Assembly: GCF_021531915.1 (NCBI RefSeq)
Contig: NZ_JAFBIV010000001.1
Coordinates: 248,001 to 312,000, forward strand
Reading direction: 5' to 3'
Origin: Oscillibacter valericigenes
Lineage (GTDB): Bacteria; Bacillota; Clostridia; Oscillospirales; Oscillospiraceae
DNA length: 64,000 nucleotides
Every line of letters begins with the position of its first letter. Within the stretch, counting starts at the first letter, position 1. Both the position numbers and the translations under genes were made by a program. Below are positions 16,051 through 24,209 of this stretch, in pieces. The notes under the pieces were generated by a model. It saw only the letters and a list, made by a program, of their open reading frames with translations, was not told where the DNA came from and made no database searches.

Positions 16051-16920
16051 CTAGTTCTCGCGTTCGAGTTTCTGCTGAAACAGGAACCACTTAATATCAT
16101 CTCGAGGAATCAGATACTTGAGTCCGTATTTCTTGGCTTCAATTTCTCCGGTCTGAATCAGCCTGCGCACCTCATTGTATGTAAGGTCAAGAAGTACAGC
16201 GGCCTCCTGCAGGGTAAATGCTGCCTTTGTTTCGTCCACCTTGAGACGAGGCTTCACTGCTTCCTGCTGCTTTCTCTCAATCGCCATGATCTCCTCCGGG
16301 GATCTGTCGCAAAGTTTGCGATATTTGTTCTGACCGGCATACCAGCGCTCAAAGCTGTCCTTTGTTACGCGCCGACGGTCTGCAATATAGACAAACTCAA
16401 ACTGATCTTTATCTCTGCCGGTAAGAAGGATATTGTAGACTTCCTTCCGGGTAATCAAAAGCAGTCTGGCCATTTCCGGCATCGTCATAGATGCTGCTTC
16501 CAGTTCTGCATCTCGTTCTCGATCCGCTTGGGTTCGATACTTGGTCTGCGTCTTATACCATGCCTCAAAAACATCCTTTCGGATACGCATCCAGGTATCC
16601 ACCTCAAAGGTCTCAATGTGATCCCGCTTGATCAAAGTGTAAACCGTATCATCGGACACACCGAGCAACTCCGCCAACTCCGGAACTGAGTAAGAATATG
16701 CTCTGAGCTCCGTACCGGGCGGCGATCCATCCACCTTCTTGTACTTGATCTGATTTGCATACCAGTGCTCAAAGCTGTCAATCACAACTCGCATCTTGCC
16801 TGCGACAATGATCGTTTCAAAGCACTGCCTATGTACCAGCCAGTAAGAATCGGTTTTTCCAAGCCCCAACATCCGCCGCATCTCCGGAACGGACATCGTA
16901 GTCTTTTTCTTTTCATCCAT
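16051..16920 (-). CDS. Protein of four tandem excisionase-like HTH domains
   Basis: A 289-residue protein made of four repeats of a MerR/excisionase-type winged helix unit, starting at about residues 9, 82, 150 and 232. Each has a 'M/V-P-E-M-A-x-L-L-x-(3)-V-Y' helix pair. The first three end in a conserved F-x-x-W-Y-x-x-Q-x-K-Y-x-K linker and the last in WFLFQQK. Single domains of this type bend DNA in excision complexes. Four in one chain could bind several sites at the ICE ends, though this is inferred. It lies 17 bases upstream of the integrase gene, almost certainly cotranscribed, with an AAGGAGG site. Confidence 0.75.
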   Translation of the reverse strand: MDEKKKTTMSVPEMRRMLGLGKTDSYWLVHRQCFETIIVAGKMRVVIDSFEHWYANQIKYKKVDGSPPGTELRAYSYSVPELAELLGVSDDTVYTLIKRDHIETFEVDTWMRIRKDVFEAWYKTQTKYRTQADRERDAELEAASMTMPEMARLLLITRKEVYNILLTGRDKDQFEFVYIADRRRVTKDSFERWYAGQNKYRKLCDRSPEEIMAIERKQQEAVKPRLKVDETKAAFTLQEAAVLLDLTYNEVRRLIQTGEIEAKKYGLKYLIPRDDIKWFLFQQKLEREN

Positions 16921-16942
16921 ATCGGTTCCTCCTTATAAAGTG

Positions 16943-17024
16943 ATAGCCAGGTCTTAAGACCTGGCTACATCGTAGCGGTTATCCGTTCGGATTGTTAGGA
17001 TGTCGCAGAACAGCTCGACATCCT
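16943..17024. other. Two perfect hairpins between Xis-like genes
   Basis: TAGCCAGGTC-TTAA-GACCTGGCTA at 16943-16966 is a perfect palindrome; GGATGTCG and CGACATCC at 16999-17024 form a second stem. Both lie between two excisionase-like genes. No T run follows either on the minus strand, so they may be binding sites or RNA-processing structures, not terminators. Confidence 0.6.
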
Positions 17025-17031
17025 TGACAGC

Positions 17032-17250
17032 TTACAGCTTGTTGTCCAACCACTCATCGAAGCTCTTCTTTGAAATTCGATAGGCGGTTCCAATCTTAAA
17101 CCAGCGAAATTCCTGCTGCTCCAACAGCTTATATACCGTGCCGCGGCTGATGCCGAGGATGATCTGCAGATCCTCAACGGTATAGCAGCGCTTCTCTGTG
17201 ATGGGTATTGCATTTTCCGCCGGTAACTCAAAAGTCTCAATTGCTTCCAT
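17032..17250 (-). CDS. Excisionase-like helix-turn-helix protein
   Basis: A 72-residue protein with a single MerR/excisionase-type HTH: YTVEDLQIILGISRGTVYKLL near residues 24-44, then a beta-wing ending in the RISKKSFDEWL segment. This is the DNA-binding family of Xis proteins in Tn916/Tn1549-type elements, which direct integrase toward excision. It is preceded by a MazF-like gene and followed by the four-HTH protein and integrase. Confidence 0.85.
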   Translation of the reverse strand: MEAIETFELPAENAIPITEKRCYTVEDLQIILGISRGTVYKLLEQQEFRWFKIGTAYRISKKSFDEWLDNKL

Positions 17251-17296
17251 ATGTCATTCCTCGCTTTCCGTTTTCATCTTTTCCGTAAATATCAAA

Positions 17297-17695
17297 TCAG
17301 GGAAACTCCACGCACTCTGGAATGGGTAAGGTATCGTCCGGATCCAGATGAAGGCTTACGCGGATGCTGTCATCAATGCTCTCCATATGCTTCTTGCTCG
17401 TGCGCCCCAGATACTTGATTACCTGACACTTGTTGATGGTGACGATCTGTTCTGCCTCACTCATGGAGGTTTCATCCAGACCGCGCTGCTTTTTGAGAAC
17501 GCAGTGTGTAGGCTGCCCCAGCTTTTTCAGCTCCGTGGTAAGCGGCACGACGATCAATGTCGGACCGAAGAAATTGCCGCTGTTGTTCTGAATATTGATA
17601 ACCGGTCGAACGCCGCCCTGGATATTTCCGCGATGCTCGCCCAGGTCTGCCAGATAGATATCACCGCGTCTATAATTCCAATCTTTTCTAAGCAT
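17297..17695 (-). CDS. PemK/MazF-family toxin-like protein
   Basis: A 132-residue protein of the MazF/PemK fold. The N-terminal YRRGDIYLADLG strand, the GVRPVINIQNN turn with its conserved Arg, and the LIVVPLT strand carry the family's RNA-cleavage site residues. MazF enzymes cut single-stranded mRNA at short motifs. No antitoxin gene is seen on either side: upstream is a noncoding stretch ending in a terminator, downstream the Xis-like gene. It may use an unusual or RNA partner, or have been reused as a regulator, as seems common for lone copies in conjugative elements. The AGGAGGAG site is strong. Confidence 0.8.
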   Translation of the reverse strand: MLRKDWNYRRGDIYLADLGEHRGNIQGGVRPVINIQNNSGNFFGPTLIVVPLTTELKKLGQPTHCVLKKQRGLDETSMSEAEQIVTINKCQVIKYLGRTSKKHMESIDDSIRVSLHLDPDDTLPIPECVEFP

Positions 17696-17724
17696 GTTTT
17701 CTCCTCCTCATGTAGGTTCTATGT

Positions 17725-17751
17725 AAAAGGGCGGGATATCGCTTCCCACCC
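17725..17751 (-). terminator. Terminator closing the noncoding segment
   Basis: GGGTGGG (complement of 17745-17751) and CCCGCCC (complement of 17729-17735) form a stem with one mismatch, followed by TTTTACAT on the minus strand, 30 bases before the MazF-like gene. Confidence 0.6.
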
Positions 17752-18210
17752 AAGAAAGCCGCTAAGGGCTTAATCTCAATAATATGTTATCCCCACATTT
17801 GTCCTCGACACCCCTGGGAACTGACAGGTGCTCTGACCTGCCGGGAATACATTCAGGCGTCTGGCTGCTACCAGATCCATGGGACTCTAACCCCTCCGTG
17901 GTTCTCACCGAGCTGCGTACAGAAGTATCATTGTGCTGTGATGGATCAATGCTGTATATCGGAAGCAATCCGATACTTACAGGCCGGTTCACGCTCCCGC
18001 CTTCTAATGGCGATCGTTGCGTTCATCCGCTGATGTGACTCCCCATCACAGGGCTGTGCCTGAAGAATGGTATGTAATTTTCAAGGTTCCTGTAGAGGAG
18101 TCGTTTGGCTCCTTACATGTACAAGTTTAGCCCATGCGGATGGATTTCTTTAGGTACTGGCTGTACGGGTTGCCCGCCCTGGTTGTACGGATTTGCAGAT
18201 TTTTTTGCGA
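17725..18210 (-). ncRNA. Candidate large structured RNA of the ICE
   Basis: From 17,696 to 18,284 there is no credible ORF on either strand, although the stretch is GC-rich relative to the surrounding cargo and shows many short stems on the minus strand: TATCGGA/TCCGATA (near 17,955-17,975), CAGGT/ACCTG (near 17,828), GTGA/TCAC (near 18,045) and AAGCC/GGCTT (near 17,757). It ends in a terminator-like hairpin. A transcribed RNA of roughly 480 bases would explain this. Large ornate RNAs such as ROOL or GOLLD have similar settings, but I cannot match either by eye. The 5' limit is a guess. Confidence 0.4.
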
Positions 18211-18219
18211 GTGATGCCT

Positions 18220-18272
18220 TGAACTTGCTTTTTCGTGCAAATTCTGCTCTTCTGAACTTGCTTTTTCGTGCA
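18220..18272. repeat. Two 20-bp direct repeats spaced 33 bp
   Basis: TGAACTTGCTTTTTCGTGCA occurs exactly at 18220-18239 and again at 18253-18272. The 33-base period is about three helical turns, so a protein could contact both copies on one face. They lie just past the stop of the XRE gene and upstream of the candidate RNA, so they may be operators for the RNA's promoter. Confidence 0.75.
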
Positions 18273-18284
18273 TTGCTGTTAGAC

Positions 18285-18572
18285 TTACAAGCTTTTTGCG
18301 ATTTCCGTCAGCTGAGTCACCACATCCAGAAGCTTCGTACGGCTGTCCACCATGTCATGATCTTTTCCCATGAGCAGATAGTCGGTGCTCACATGAAAAT
18401 AGCAGGCCATGGCAATGATCAGGTCAATGGACGGTTTTCTCTTACCGCGTTCCATCTTGCTGAGATGCTCCAAACTGATATTGAGTGCTTCGGCCATTTC
18501 CTCCTGGGTCATTCCCTGTGCCTTGCGAAGGGTGCTCAGGCGAGCTGCGAATTCGGTTGCGTCAAAATACAT
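18285..18572 (-). CDS. XRE-family regulator
   Basis: A 95-residue protein with a Cro/CI HTH (about residues 7-62: LSTLRKAQGMTQEEMAEALNISLEHLSKMERGKRKPS) and a short helical tail that may dimerise. I chose the ATG at 18572, which has an AAAGGA site; the open frame extends 17 codons further but without a better site. Regulators like this control excision and transfer genes in conjugative elements. Its position between the candidate RNA and the LexA-like gene suggests it belongs to the ICE switch. Confidence 0.88.
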   Translation of the reverse strand: MYFDATEFAARLSTLRKAQGMTQEEMAEALNISLEHLSKMERGKRKPSIDLIIAMACYFHVSTDYLLMGKDHDMVDSRTKLLDVVTQLTEIAKSL

Positions 18573-18961
18573 ACTGTTTTCCTTTCCGCCTGCTGCGGAA
18601 GAGCAAAGGATACCATTGCTCACAGTACGCTCCTGACCCTGTCCCCGAAAATGGGTGCACTAAAGAAAGGGTACCGATACTGCTTTCCTGAAAATCAGAA
18701 ATCGAGCAATATATGTATCCTCAGCCCTTAATGCATGTCAGGCTTTCGATGTGATGTTTTGGTTTCGAAAGCCTTGCCGAAAAAAGAAAAAGACCACCGG
18801 CAAGGCAGGGATTCTACGGATATAGGAATCCCGTCTTGTCGGCAGCCTCTCATGTATGTCTGGTTTAACTGACCGATCATTACAGCATGTGACCTGGAGA
18901 TGGATTTACGCAGCATGTTTCATCTCAACCATTCCGTCGTTATGCCAAATTGATTCAATTA
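18573..18961. other. Noncoding stretch with strong hairpins
   Basis: I see no gene here. Two stems stand out: GCCTTGCCG/CGGCAAGGC (near 18,770-18,806) with a poly-purine loop, and GGGATTC/GAATCCC (near 18,809-18,834). A weaker CTTTCGA/TCGAAAG pair lies near 18,743. They could be terminators or leader structures between the zinc-finger gene and the XRE gene. Confidence 0.45.
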
Positions 18962-19162
18962 TTAAATGCGCTCCTGACCCCGTGGGGCGTATATGTCAAT
19001 GCGGTCATGCCTGCGTCCCATCGATTTGCTGACCATCACGGTCCTGCACCTGTCGCAGGTCATTCGGGTTATGCCATCTTTGCCTTCATAGCCAGTCACT
19101 AACTGGCGGCAGTTGGGGCAGTATATCTTTCTCGAGCGCCATCCAAAGTTTTCATGTGGCAC
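18962..19162 (-). CDS. Small zinc-ribbon protein
   Basis: A 66-residue protein with two CxxC knuckles, CPNC (residues 15-18) and CDRC (36-39), the shape of a zinc ribbon, then a basic tail ending in a PRGQER segment. The best start is GTG at 19162, with AAGGGAG nine bases upstream. The function is unknown; small zinc ribbons in conjugative elements may bind DNA or regulators. It is followed by a noncoding stretch and preceded by another zinc-ribbon gene. Confidence 0.65.
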   Translation of the reverse strand: MPHENFGWRSRKIYCPNCRQLVTGYEGKDGITRMTCDRCRTVMVSKSMGRRHDRIDIYAPRGQERI

Positions 19163-19220
19163 TTATTTAACTCCCTTCTTATCTACATGTGTGTACGCAA
19201 TCGGCAGGTACGACCTGCGC

Positions 19221-19391
19221 CTACAGATTTCGGATTACAAATACCGGAATCTGTTTTTTTGTCTGCGGTTCCCAGCAGTATTTTGCCGTATGACCACAGT
19301 GCTCGCATTCCATCCAGCCATCCGTCTCTTCAAGAAATAGGCTGTGATTGACTACGCCGCATACCAGGCATTTCACGTCATATGTATTCAT
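19221..19391 (-). CDS. Second small zinc-ribbon protein
   Basis: A protein of about 56 residues with CLVCG and CEHCG knuckles about 24 residues apart, a typical zinc ribbon, and no other feature. ATG at 19391 is chosen; a GTG at 19406 directly after a GGAGG site would add five residues. It starts shortly after the LexA-like gene on the same strand, so the two are probably cotranscribed. Confidence 0.55.
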   Translation of the reverse strand: MNTYDVKCLVCGVVNHSLFLEETDGWMECEHCGHTAKYCWEPQTKKQIPVFVIRNL

Positions 19392-19427
19392 AATCTCGTA
19401 CTTCACCTCCGGTGATAACAATATCGT

Positions 19428-20048
19428 TTATAATGCTTTGATTACGTGCTTGGCTACGCCCTGGACGATCAGCTGCTTTACGCGGATCTCTTCGTCCGGA
19501 TATTTTGCCTGATTCCGATACTCAAGAATGGCTTCCTGGGTATCTTCATCGATTCCTGCGTAAACCTTCAGTGTACTTTCGCTATAGCCGGTAAGGGCGA
19601 CAACGATATCGCCAATCTCAGCATTGCAGTCTGTCCTGATAACGACCAGATCTCCGCTATCGATACCCGCATCAACCATGGAATCACCGGAAGCCTCCAG
19701 AATATAGTACCGGCCATTCCCGAAAAGGGAAACAGGAAGGCTGACATATTCACGGATATTTTCTTCCTCTGTCTGCGCGGAACCACATGGGATGGATCCG
19801 ACGAGAGGACAGGGGGCAGAATCGGGAGCAAATTTCTTGATCATCGGAGTACGAATGGTACGAGATTTACCATCGTATTCGAGCATTCCGCGGTTGTCCA
19901 TTTCGACCAGGTAGCGAAAAGCAGTCGTTTTAGGAATACCTACGCCCAATGCGATCTCATTTACAGAGGGAGTGGTATGTTTGTCGCAGAAGTATTGATC
20001 AACATAGGAAATGATGTTTTGCATCGTTTCTGTGCTCATAGCTCTCAT
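19428..20048 (-). CDS. LexA-family self-cleaving repressor
   Basis: A 206-residue protein with an N-terminal winged helix (about 1-65) and a C-terminal S24 peptidase domain. The active serine sits in ASGDSMVDAGIDSGD near 121, the lysine in ESTLKVY near 158, and a plausible Cys-Gly cleavage point in the GSIPCG segment near 86. LexA proteins release their operators when RecA-ssDNA triggers autocleavage. Here it more likely times ICE excision or cargo expression after DNA damage than it runs the host SOS response. A perfect 15-base palindrome lies just upstream in its promoter. Start ATG 20048 has an AAAGGA site. Confidence 0.9.
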   Translation of the reverse strand: MRAMSTETMQNIISYVDQYFCDKHTTPSVNEIALGVGIPKTTAFRYLVEMDNRGMLEYDGKSRTIRTPMIKKFAPDSAPCPLVGSIPCGSAQTEEENIREYVSLPVSLFGNGRYYILEASGDSMVDAGIDSGDLVVIRTDCNAEIGDIVVALTGYSESTLKVYAGIDEDTQEAILEYRNQAKYPDEEIRVKQLIVQGVAKHVIKAL

Positions 20049-20074
20049 GGTTTTAATTCCTTTCTCTCGATAAC

Positions 20075-20131
20075 GGAACGAATCGTTCCATTGACTGTAT
20101 TATAATACCCCTTGCTCTGGGAAGCAAGGGG
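20075..20131 (-). promoter_or_regulatory. Promoter and operator of the LexA-like gene
   Basis: On the minus strand TTGCTT (complement of 20122-20127) and TATAAT (complement of 20099-20104) are 17 bases apart. Downstream lies the palindrome GGAACGAATCGTTCC (20075-20089), similar to but one base wider than the Firmicute GAAC-N4-GTTC LexA box. A second perfect repeat, CCCCTTGC/GCAAGGGG (20108-20131), spans the -35 and spacer. Autorepression is inferred. Confidence 0.72.
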
Positions 20132-20205
20132 TGAATTGTTTAGTGGAACGCAGGTGCACGGTATTTTGGGCACCTCAACAACTTCTCTATAACCATATTT
20201 CATAC

Positions 20206-22395
20206 TCAGGTTACTATCGTTGCAATGTAGGCTTTCAACTTTTCAATTCTATCCTCGATATCAATACCAGACTCATTCTGTAAGACCTGAACTGTATCGA
20301 TTATTGATTCATCTTCATTGCTACGGAGTATATACGCATCATTTGCACAGATAATATGTTGATCTCCATAAACAAGACGTTGTCCCATAGAATCTTTTGA
20401 AAGATGAGCATCATCAGCAGCCTTCAGATACGGCATATAGGTATTGGATGACCATTGTGTTTTCGTTTGCATGACAGAGAACAGATACGGCTTCTCGCTG
20501 GCATGGCTGTTGCTGAGTTTTCCATAAGCTGCCGGGCGGAAGACAGAATACTTCACATAGTAATATCTCCAAGGATAAACCTTTTCCTCTTCACAGGAAG
20601 ATGTAAAAGTATCAATCACTGTCTGCAATTCAGCATCTGTGAATGTTTCTCTAGAGGAAAGCAATTCGATTAACACTTGCTTTGTATTATCGAAACCAGC
20701 ATTTGCGCTCTTATGGAACAATTCATTCCAGGCATACAGCATGCCCCTTGATGCAAACTGATATCTCCACTTATTTCTTTCCTGCTGACCGTAATTTCCA
20801 ATCGCCATCAAGGCACAATCGATCTTGTCCCACTTACAGGAGAATAGCGAATAAAAGCGGTCAACATAGTCAATATGATCCAGTCCCACAATACTGATCT
20901 GTCCACGCAGCATGGAATGGTCCTCCAACTTGAAAACAGACTCAGCCTTATCCGGATTGCTCACAAGAAAAGCAATCTTTTCTTTTTCTTCTGCGAGCTG
21001 ATTTACATTGAAGTTATTTTCAATGGTTTCATCAATCTCGCCCGTCAGAATAATGGCATCAACCTCGCTGAGGATTGCCGGAATACGATTGCGATCAGTT
21101 CTGTCACTGACCTCATCTTCAGAATTCTGGATCAGGTTGTTGACGATACGAATTCTTCTTGCGAATTGCTCAGCTGAGATACTGTCGCTGTTCTGAAGAT
21201 AGATAGTAATTGCATACAGCAGCACAATACGATTTAACGGGAACTGTCTGATTCTTCCGGTCTTATCCGAATAGGAATGCAGGCAATCCTCAAAAATATC
21301 GATTTTATAACGATTCTCTACAAGAATGTTGCCAGGCGCATGTGTGCTAGACATAAAGCTTGCCAGGAAATCTGTCGGGTTATCATAGCCCGGAATATTA
21401 CACCAGCAATCAAAAAATCCTTCCAGTGTCTCTATATTCTTAAGAGAATCTGCATTCTTTGCAGAGAAATAGCGCTGAAGAAGATCAAATTCATCATTAC
21501 TCTTGCCCTGCGGCGATTCACCATTTCTATAGCAGATAATATCGCATACAAACTTAAAATAGCGCAGGAACTCATCATCTGTGATGACATCATCAGATGA
21601 ACCATTTCCACCATCACGATATTTCCAAAGAAGATCCGTCCATTCGCGGTCAATTTTCGCAATGACACGGTTTGCAATCTCTTCATTCTGGGAACGAATT
21701 TCACGCTCCAGCTCCGCCTTAAAATGCTCAAACATTGTGAGCGGCTTTCCTCTGGAATTCATTTTGATATAAAGCTCGTCAGTCAGGCCCATGTCTTTAA
21801 TCGGGAGAAAATAGAAAGTGATTGCATTGCCCTTCAGTTTATCCCAAAGATCCGGCACATCAGAAAACTTTGCATCGATAGCATCCAGCATAACCAGCAT
21901 GGAGCTGATCGTAGAATCCTTCTTCCAGTCCAGCGGAAACCACGCCTGATTGATAATCTCTTTTGAAAGAGGGCCTGTAAAAGTCGGAATGTAATCAATC
22001 AGTTCAAGGCAAAAATATCTTGCACTATACCGGGTTTCATAGCTAAAGCGTTTAAGAAATTCCATCTCCTCAGCCGGAATATTCTGTTTTCTCGCCGCAT
22101 ACCAGTGCAGTAAGAACAGTGTTGTGAGTCGTTGCTGACCATCGAGAGGAGTCATAATTCCTTTATCATCGATATCGCCATAAACGAAATCAAGCGTTAT
22201 CGGCTTTTCAGTTACTGCAGCATAAAGAGAATCCAGGAAACGACTTCTAACCCTGTTTACATCCGGATCCTTACGTCCCTGGGCATAGTCGCGCTGAATA
22301 ATTGGAATGGTGATTTTCTTAAGCTGTACTGCATCCTGGCCTTCGCCAAATTCGGTATCAAAAATATCGATAAAGGAGTGAAGCGCTGTACTCAT
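20206..22395 (-). CDS. DUF262 domain protein (GmrS/ParB-like)
   Basis: A 729-residue protein with an N-terminal DUF262 domain (about 25-250), the ParB/Srx-fold domain of GmrSD-type restriction systems and relatives. The signature DGQQRLTTLFLLHWY lies near residue 80, and the QRDYAQGR segment near 33 is the usual N-terminal partner motif. The rest has no domain I recognise. Relatives use nucleotides to drive cleavage of modified phage DNA. The ATG follows AAGGAGGATGAATAA, and the stop of the paired DUF262-HNH gene abuts it, so the two are translated as a pair. Confidence 0.82.
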   Translation of the reverse strand: MSTALHSFIDIFDTEFGEGQDAVQLKKITIPIIQRDYAQGRKDPDVNRVRSRFLDSLYAAVTEKPITLDFVYGDIDDKGIMTPLDGQQRLTTLFLLHWYAARKQNIPAEEMEFLKRFSYETRYSARYFCLELIDYIPTFTGPLSKEIINQAWFPLDWKKDSTISSMLVMLDAIDAKFSDVPDLWDKLKGNAITFYFLPIKDMGLTDELYIKMNSRGKPLTMFEHFKAELEREIRSQNEEIANRVIAKIDREWTDLLWKYRDGGNGSSDDVITDDEFLRYFKFVCDIICYRNGESPQGKSNDEFDLLQRYFSAKNADSLKNIETLEGFFDCWCNIPGYDNPTDFLASFMSSTHAPGNILVENRYKIDIFEDCLHSYSDKTGRIRQFPLNRIVLLYAITIYLQNSDSISAEQFARRIRIVNNLIQNSEDEVSDRTDRNRIPAILSEVDAIILTGEIDETIENNFNVNQLAEEKEKIAFLVSNPDKAESVFKLEDHSMLRGQISIVGLDHIDYVDRFYSLFSCKWDKIDCALMAIGNYGQQERNKWRYQFASRGMLYAWNELFHKSANAGFDNTKQVLIELLSSRETFTDAELQTVIDTFTSSCEEEKVYPWRYYYVKYSVFRPAAYGKLSNSHASEKPYLFSVMQTKTQWSSNTYMPYLKAADDAHLSKDSMGQRLVYGDQHIICANDAYILRSNEDESIIDTVQVLQNESGIDIEDRIEKLKAYIATIVT

Positions 22396-24114
22396 TTATT
22401 CATCCTCCTTCTCTAGTGTGATTGGCTCAGCCAAATATTCTTTCAGGACTTCGTTGATAGCATCAACATAAGCTCGTCTGTCTGCCTGTCCCCAGAAATG
22501 CAGCTGATTTTCTGCAGACGGGGTATAGTATTTCAAAAAGACCATTCTTGTACAGAACGGAATGTACTGGCCACTTTTATCCATCTCAATGATGACATTT
22601 CTCTTTACATCAAAGGTTGAATTATTGAGGGCCGCATTATCACTGGAATTCAGCAATGCCATATTGCTGATAGAATGCAGATATTCCGCATTGCCTTTTA
22701 CAGAAAGCAGTTCGATGACTTGCTGCTGAAGCTGGTCGAATTCAGTTCTATCAAGCTTTTCTTTATCCATTGCTGCCTGCATCTGTGCAAGAAGCTCAGC
22801 ACAATCATCGCCCACAACCTGAACGGAAGGAATATGAAGACGCAGCCATTCCTTCCACATTTCCTGTGTTCGGAGACCTTCAGACTGCTGGGCATGGATA
22901 TGCTCCAAGCTCCAAGTTACTTTGCCGCCTTTGTTGAACTTGAATTTATCAAATGGGAACCACTGGGTATTCTCACCATTACGACGAACAGACTCAACAT
23001 TAAAGAGCAGAAGAAGCGTGCTGATCTTTTTCTGATCCAAATGCTTCTCGTATGTAAGCTCTGAATAGTTACCCTGGATTGCAATACTCTGACGAATATA
23101 ATCATCAAGAGATGCCCGGAAATCATCCTTTGTTTTGCCTTGAGATAAAGCAAAAATCTGTCCAAGTGACATTGTTCCGGATGCAATCAGATAACCGATT
23201 TTGTGGTACAGTTCATGATCCTCAAACCAATCCTTCAAAAGGAGGAAGGTCTGCTGGATCTTACGCCAGATATCATCCAAAGATTTTGACTGACGCATTT
23301 CATCGAATTTGAAGAAGGTGTAGTATTTCTCGCGATTGTCATCAGGCTTACCTGAAATCAGATCCAACACCAGGTCAATTCTCGTCTGATATCTGACATT
23401 GGTTTTATTTGTAAGGAAATACCAAAGAGAAACATTATGGAGTTCCTTCTCCATGTTGTCCCACTGGAGAGATATTTCCTCCTGCTTCTCCTTGTCCATA
23501 TCTGTTCCGAGACCTTTGCTCAAGAACATTGCTTTAACAAGCTCTGCACTTGTAAGCGGAATCTTACCAATATTCAATCGAGTGAACAGAGAAATAGCAT
23601 CCTCACTTTCACCGACCTCATACCAGATAACTTTTACGATTTCATCAAAGTATTTGTTTACATTGGTCAGCGTTGACTTGCGATCACGCTTTTCAAACCA
23701 ATTGCGAATACTTTCATAGGCAGAAGAAATGAACCAGAAATCAATGTTCTCTTCCTTGCGGGAAATATCGATTGATTTCAAAAACTCCTCGGATTTTTCT
23801 CTTGTGCCATAGGAAAGTGAAAACCGAGGTTCATCAATGAAGCCGAAGCTAGCCTCATTCATATAGCGATAGATCAGATATAATGTCGTTAGGCGCTGCT
23901 GTCCATCAATCAATTCGAACTGGTCACCATTCTTGCGGACAACAACGGGCTGGAGACAATAATTGCGTTTACCTTCAGTCGCATAAATATCATCTAGTAG
24001 GCGTACAACTTCAGTATCTCCCCATCTGTAACCTCTCTGATAGGAAGGGACAAAAAAGGCCCCCTGAATGTCACCTACAAGTTTTGTGTCTAATTTTATC
24101 TCTGTAGTATTCAT
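22396..24114 (-). CDS. DUF262 + DUF1524 (HNH) protein, GmrSD-type
   Basis: A 572-residue protein with DUF262 (IDGQQRLTTLYLIYRY near residue 70, with SYQRGYRWG near 24) and a C-terminal DUF1524 nuclease region. The latter shows LEHIHAQQ near 415, where His-x-x-x/His-x-His matches the HNH core, and a SNMALLNSSDNAALNN stretch near 500 that matches the family's Asn-rich strand. GmrSD and related type IV enzymes cut glucosylated or otherwise modified DNA. ATG 24114 is preferred because the ATG at 24132 contains the GGAGG site. It is immediately followed by a second DUF262 gene, a frequent defence pairing. Confidence 0.88.
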   Translation of the reverse strand: MNTTEIKLDTKLVGDIQGAFFVPSYQRGYRWGDTEVVRLLDDIYATEGKRNYCLQPVVVRKNGDQFELIDGQQRLTTLYLIYRYMNEASFGFIDEPRFSLSYGTREKSEEFLKSIDISRKEENIDFWFISSAYESIRNWFEKRDRKSTLTNVNKYFDEIVKVIWYEVGESEDAISLFTRLNIGKIPLTSAELVKAMFLSKGLGTDMDKEKQEEISLQWDNMEKELHNVSLWYFLTNKTNVRYQTRIDLVLDLISGKPDDNREKYYTFFKFDEMRQSKSLDDIWRKIQQTFLLLKDWFEDHELYHKIGYLIASGTMSLGQIFALSQGKTKDDFRASLDDYIRQSIAIQGNYSELTYEKHLDQKKISTLLLLFNVESVRRNGENTQWFPFDKFKFNKGGKVTWSLEHIHAQQSEGLRTQEMWKEWLRLHIPSVQVVGDDCAELLAQMQAAMDKEKLDRTEFDQLQQQVIELLSVKGNAEYLHSISNMALLNSSDNAALNNSTFDVKRNVIIEMDKSGQYIPFCTRMVFLKYYTPSAENQLHFWGQADRRAYVDAINEVLKEYLAEPITLEKEDE

Positions 24115-24209
24115 GGAAACTATTTCCTCCATGGACCATCTATTTACAACATGCAGATGAGTAATATATTAACAAGGTCCATTCTTTTGTGGCTACTGTA
24201 AACCTTCTA

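Noticed and set aside
17725-18284. Group I or group II intron, or a tRNA/tmRNA
   Set aside because: No intron-encoded protein, domain V-like hairpin or tRNA arms are evident.
18105-18731. A 208-codon plus-strand open frame
   Set aside because: It runs opposite the XRE gene and across the direct repeats and the noncoding stretch, has no ribosome site and gives a Cys/His/Leu-rich product typical of antisense frames.
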